Of a DNA stretch of 64,000 bases, positions 63,148-64,000 are shown piece by piece. The stretch's first letter is position 1; each line of letters opens with the position of its first letter. The DNA lies in contig NZ_QDFV01000003.1 of NCBI RefSeq assembly GCF_003075395.1, positions 124,685 to 188,684 on the forward strand. The letters are read 5' to 3'. This DNA is from Microbacterium sp. TPD7012. GTDB lineage: Bacteria > Actinomycetota > Actinomycetes > Actinomycetales > Microbacteriaceae. The notes under the pieces are model-generated. The model saw only the letters and a program-made list of their open reading frames with translations, had not been told where the DNA came from and did no database searches. The position numbers and the translations under genes are program-made.

Positions 63148-63947
63148 GCCGTGTGGAACAGGCCATCGCCGCCGCTCAGGCCGAAGGGCGCAGCGCCTTC
63201 GTCGGCTACCTGCCCGTCGGCTTCCCCGACCTCGAGACCAGCATCCAGGCCGCCATCGCTCTCGCGGAGAACGGCGTCGACATCATCGAGCTCGGCCCGC
63301 CCTACAGCGACCCGGTGATGGACGGCGCGATCATCCAGGAGGCGACGACCCAGGCGCTGGCCGCCGGGTTCACGACCGCCGACCTGTTCACCGCGGTGCG
63401 CGCCATCACGTCCGCGACCGATGCGCCCGTGCTCGTCATGACCTACTGGAACCCGGTCATGCAGTACGGCGTCGACCGCTACGCGGACGACCTGCTCGCC
63501 GCAGGCGGCGCCGGGCTGATCACACCCGACATCACGCCCGACGTCGCAGGGGAGTGGATCGCCGCGAGCGAGCGCACCGGACTCGACCGCGTCTTCCTCG
63601 CCGCGCCGACGTCGACGGATGAGCGCCTGGACCTCGTGGTGAAGTCGTCGACCGGCTTCGTCTACACCGTCTCGACCATGGGCATCACCGGAGAGCGCAC
63701 CGAGCTCGACCGTGCGGCCCGCACCCTCGTCGCGCGCCTCCGCGAGCACGGAGCCACCCGTGCCTGCGTGGGCATCGGCATCTCCACCGCCGAGCAGATC
63801 GCGGGCGTCTCGGAGTACGCCGACGGCGCGATCGTCGGCACCGCGCTCGTCCGCGCGCTGCGCGACGGCGGCATCCCGGCTCTCGCCGAGGTCACCCGAA
63901 ACCTGGCATCCGGCACGTCGTCGGCACGCCCCGATCACGAGAACTAG
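63144..63947 (+). CDS. trpA: tryptophan synthase alpha chain
   Basis: A 267-residue TIM barrel that releases indole from indole-3-glycerol phosphate. Catalytic E49 and D60 lie in [15 protein letters not shown]; phosphate-binding segments [10 protein letters not shown] and IVGTALV follow. Its TAG stop is the first half of a TAGAAT -10 element for the next gene. Confidence 0.96.
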   Translation: MSRVEQAIAAAQAEGRSAFVGYLPVGFPDLETSIQAAIALAENGVDIIELGPPYSDPVMDGAIIQEATTQALAAGFTTADLFTAVRAITSATDAPVLVMTYWNPVMQYGVDRYADDLLAAGGAGLITPDITPDVAGEWIAASERTGLDRVFLAAPTSTDERLDLVVKSSTGFVYTVSTMGITGERTELDRAARTLVARLREHGATRACVGIGISTAEQIAGVSEYADGAIVGTALVRALRDGGIPALAEVTRNLASGTSSARPDHEN

Positions 63948-63950
63948 AAT
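63945..63950 (+). promoter_or_regulatory. -10 element overlapping the trpA stop codon
   Basis: TAGAAT, 7 nt before the next ATG, again a leaderless layout. The trpA stop codon TAG forms its first three bases. Confidence 0.5.
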
Positions 63951-63957
63951 CGCACTC

Positions 63958-64000
63958 ATGTCCCTCGCGCTCCACAGCACCTTCAACGGCGTGCTCGCCA
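63958..64000 (+). CDS. lgt: start of the next gene, probably prolipoprotein diacylglyceryl transferase
   Basis: Only 14 codons are in the window (MSLALHSTFNGVLA), so the sequence alone cannot identify it. lgt follows trpA in many actinobacteria, and that is the sole basis for the name. There is no Shine-Dalgarno before the ATG, in line with a leaderless transcript from the TAGAAT element. Confidence 0.3.
   Translation, partial: MSLALHSTFNGVLA

Noticed and set aside
1-64000. CRISPR arrays, tRNA or rRNA genes, insertion sequences, prophage or integrase
   Set aside because: I looked for regularly spaced repeats, cloverleaf-like segments, transposase-type frames and phage genes on both strands and saw none.

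Overview
This is a 64 kb high-GC stretch (roughly 70% by eye) of an actinobacterial chromosome. Gene order and protein character point to the family Microbacteriaceae, most likely Microbacterium or a close relative. Signs of this are the order thrS-HIT, pdxST, yebC-ruvCAB-yajC-secDF-rel, rpsD-alaS-ruvX-mltG-aro-efp-nusB, the pyr operon, rpoZ-metK-priA-fmt-rsmB-rpe-his-trp, a mycobacterial-type integration host factor domain, many GTG starts, 4-nt ATGA/GTGA overlaps, and -10 elements of the TAGNCT/TAGAAT type. I see no tRNA, rRNA, prophage, insertion sequence or CRISPR array. No gap without a gene exceeds about 220 nt.

Layout. (1) 1-6.9 kb: the end of thrS, a HIT-family protein, then a pyridoxal-phosphate (PLP) block: pyridoxal kinase and a MocR/PdxR-type regulator divergent from pdxS-pdxT, followed by a PLP-dependent decarboxylase and an esterase-like hydrolase on the minus strand. 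(2) 6.9-15.6 kb: yebC, ruvCAB, yajC-secD-secF and the (p)ppGpp enzyme Rel. (3) 15.6-22.7 kb: an AbiEi-like orphan, a DUF349 protein, and the nitrite assimilation/siroheme cluster nirB-nirD-cobA plus a HemD-winged-helix fusion, preceded by an 11-bp-periodic array resembling GlnR boxes. (4) 22.7-36 kb: rarA, rpsD, alaS, ruvX, mltG, then aroE-aroC-aroK-aroB-(GNAT)-aroQ-efp-nusB. (5) 36-41.7 kb: an accessory insert between nusB and pyrR: a SWIM-SNF2 helicase, a metallo-beta-lactamase/Rieske fusion and a vapBC toxin-antitoxin pair. (6) 41.8-51.3 kb: the pyrimidine operon pyrR-pyrB-pyrC-(membrane protein)-carA-carB-pyrF with a PyrR RNA site over the leader, then an mIHF-guanylate kinase fusion. (7) 51.3-64 kb: rpoZ, metK, a degenerate priA, fmt, rsmB, rpe, hisE-hisG-hisF-hisI, two small membrane proteins, trpC-trpB-trpA and the first codons of the next gene, probably lgt.

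Most of the window is ordinary housekeeping DNA. The unusual material lies in its control signals and gene fusions. These are the -10 element placed 6 nt before the start codon (probable leaderless genes), a start codon buried in a perfect 20-bp hairpin, the GlnR-like array joined to an NnaR-like regulator, and a PyrR element fused to the ribosome binding site. To these add the mIHF-Gmk fusion, a missing trpE between hisI and the Trp membrane protein, and a palindromic repeat of the GGTCCCTGAGCCTGTCGAAG type. I did not find a convincing wholly new multi-gene system. The best candidates for something undescribed are the hairpin-controlled AbiEi-like orphan and the SWIM-SNF2 / MBL-Rieske / VapBC insert.
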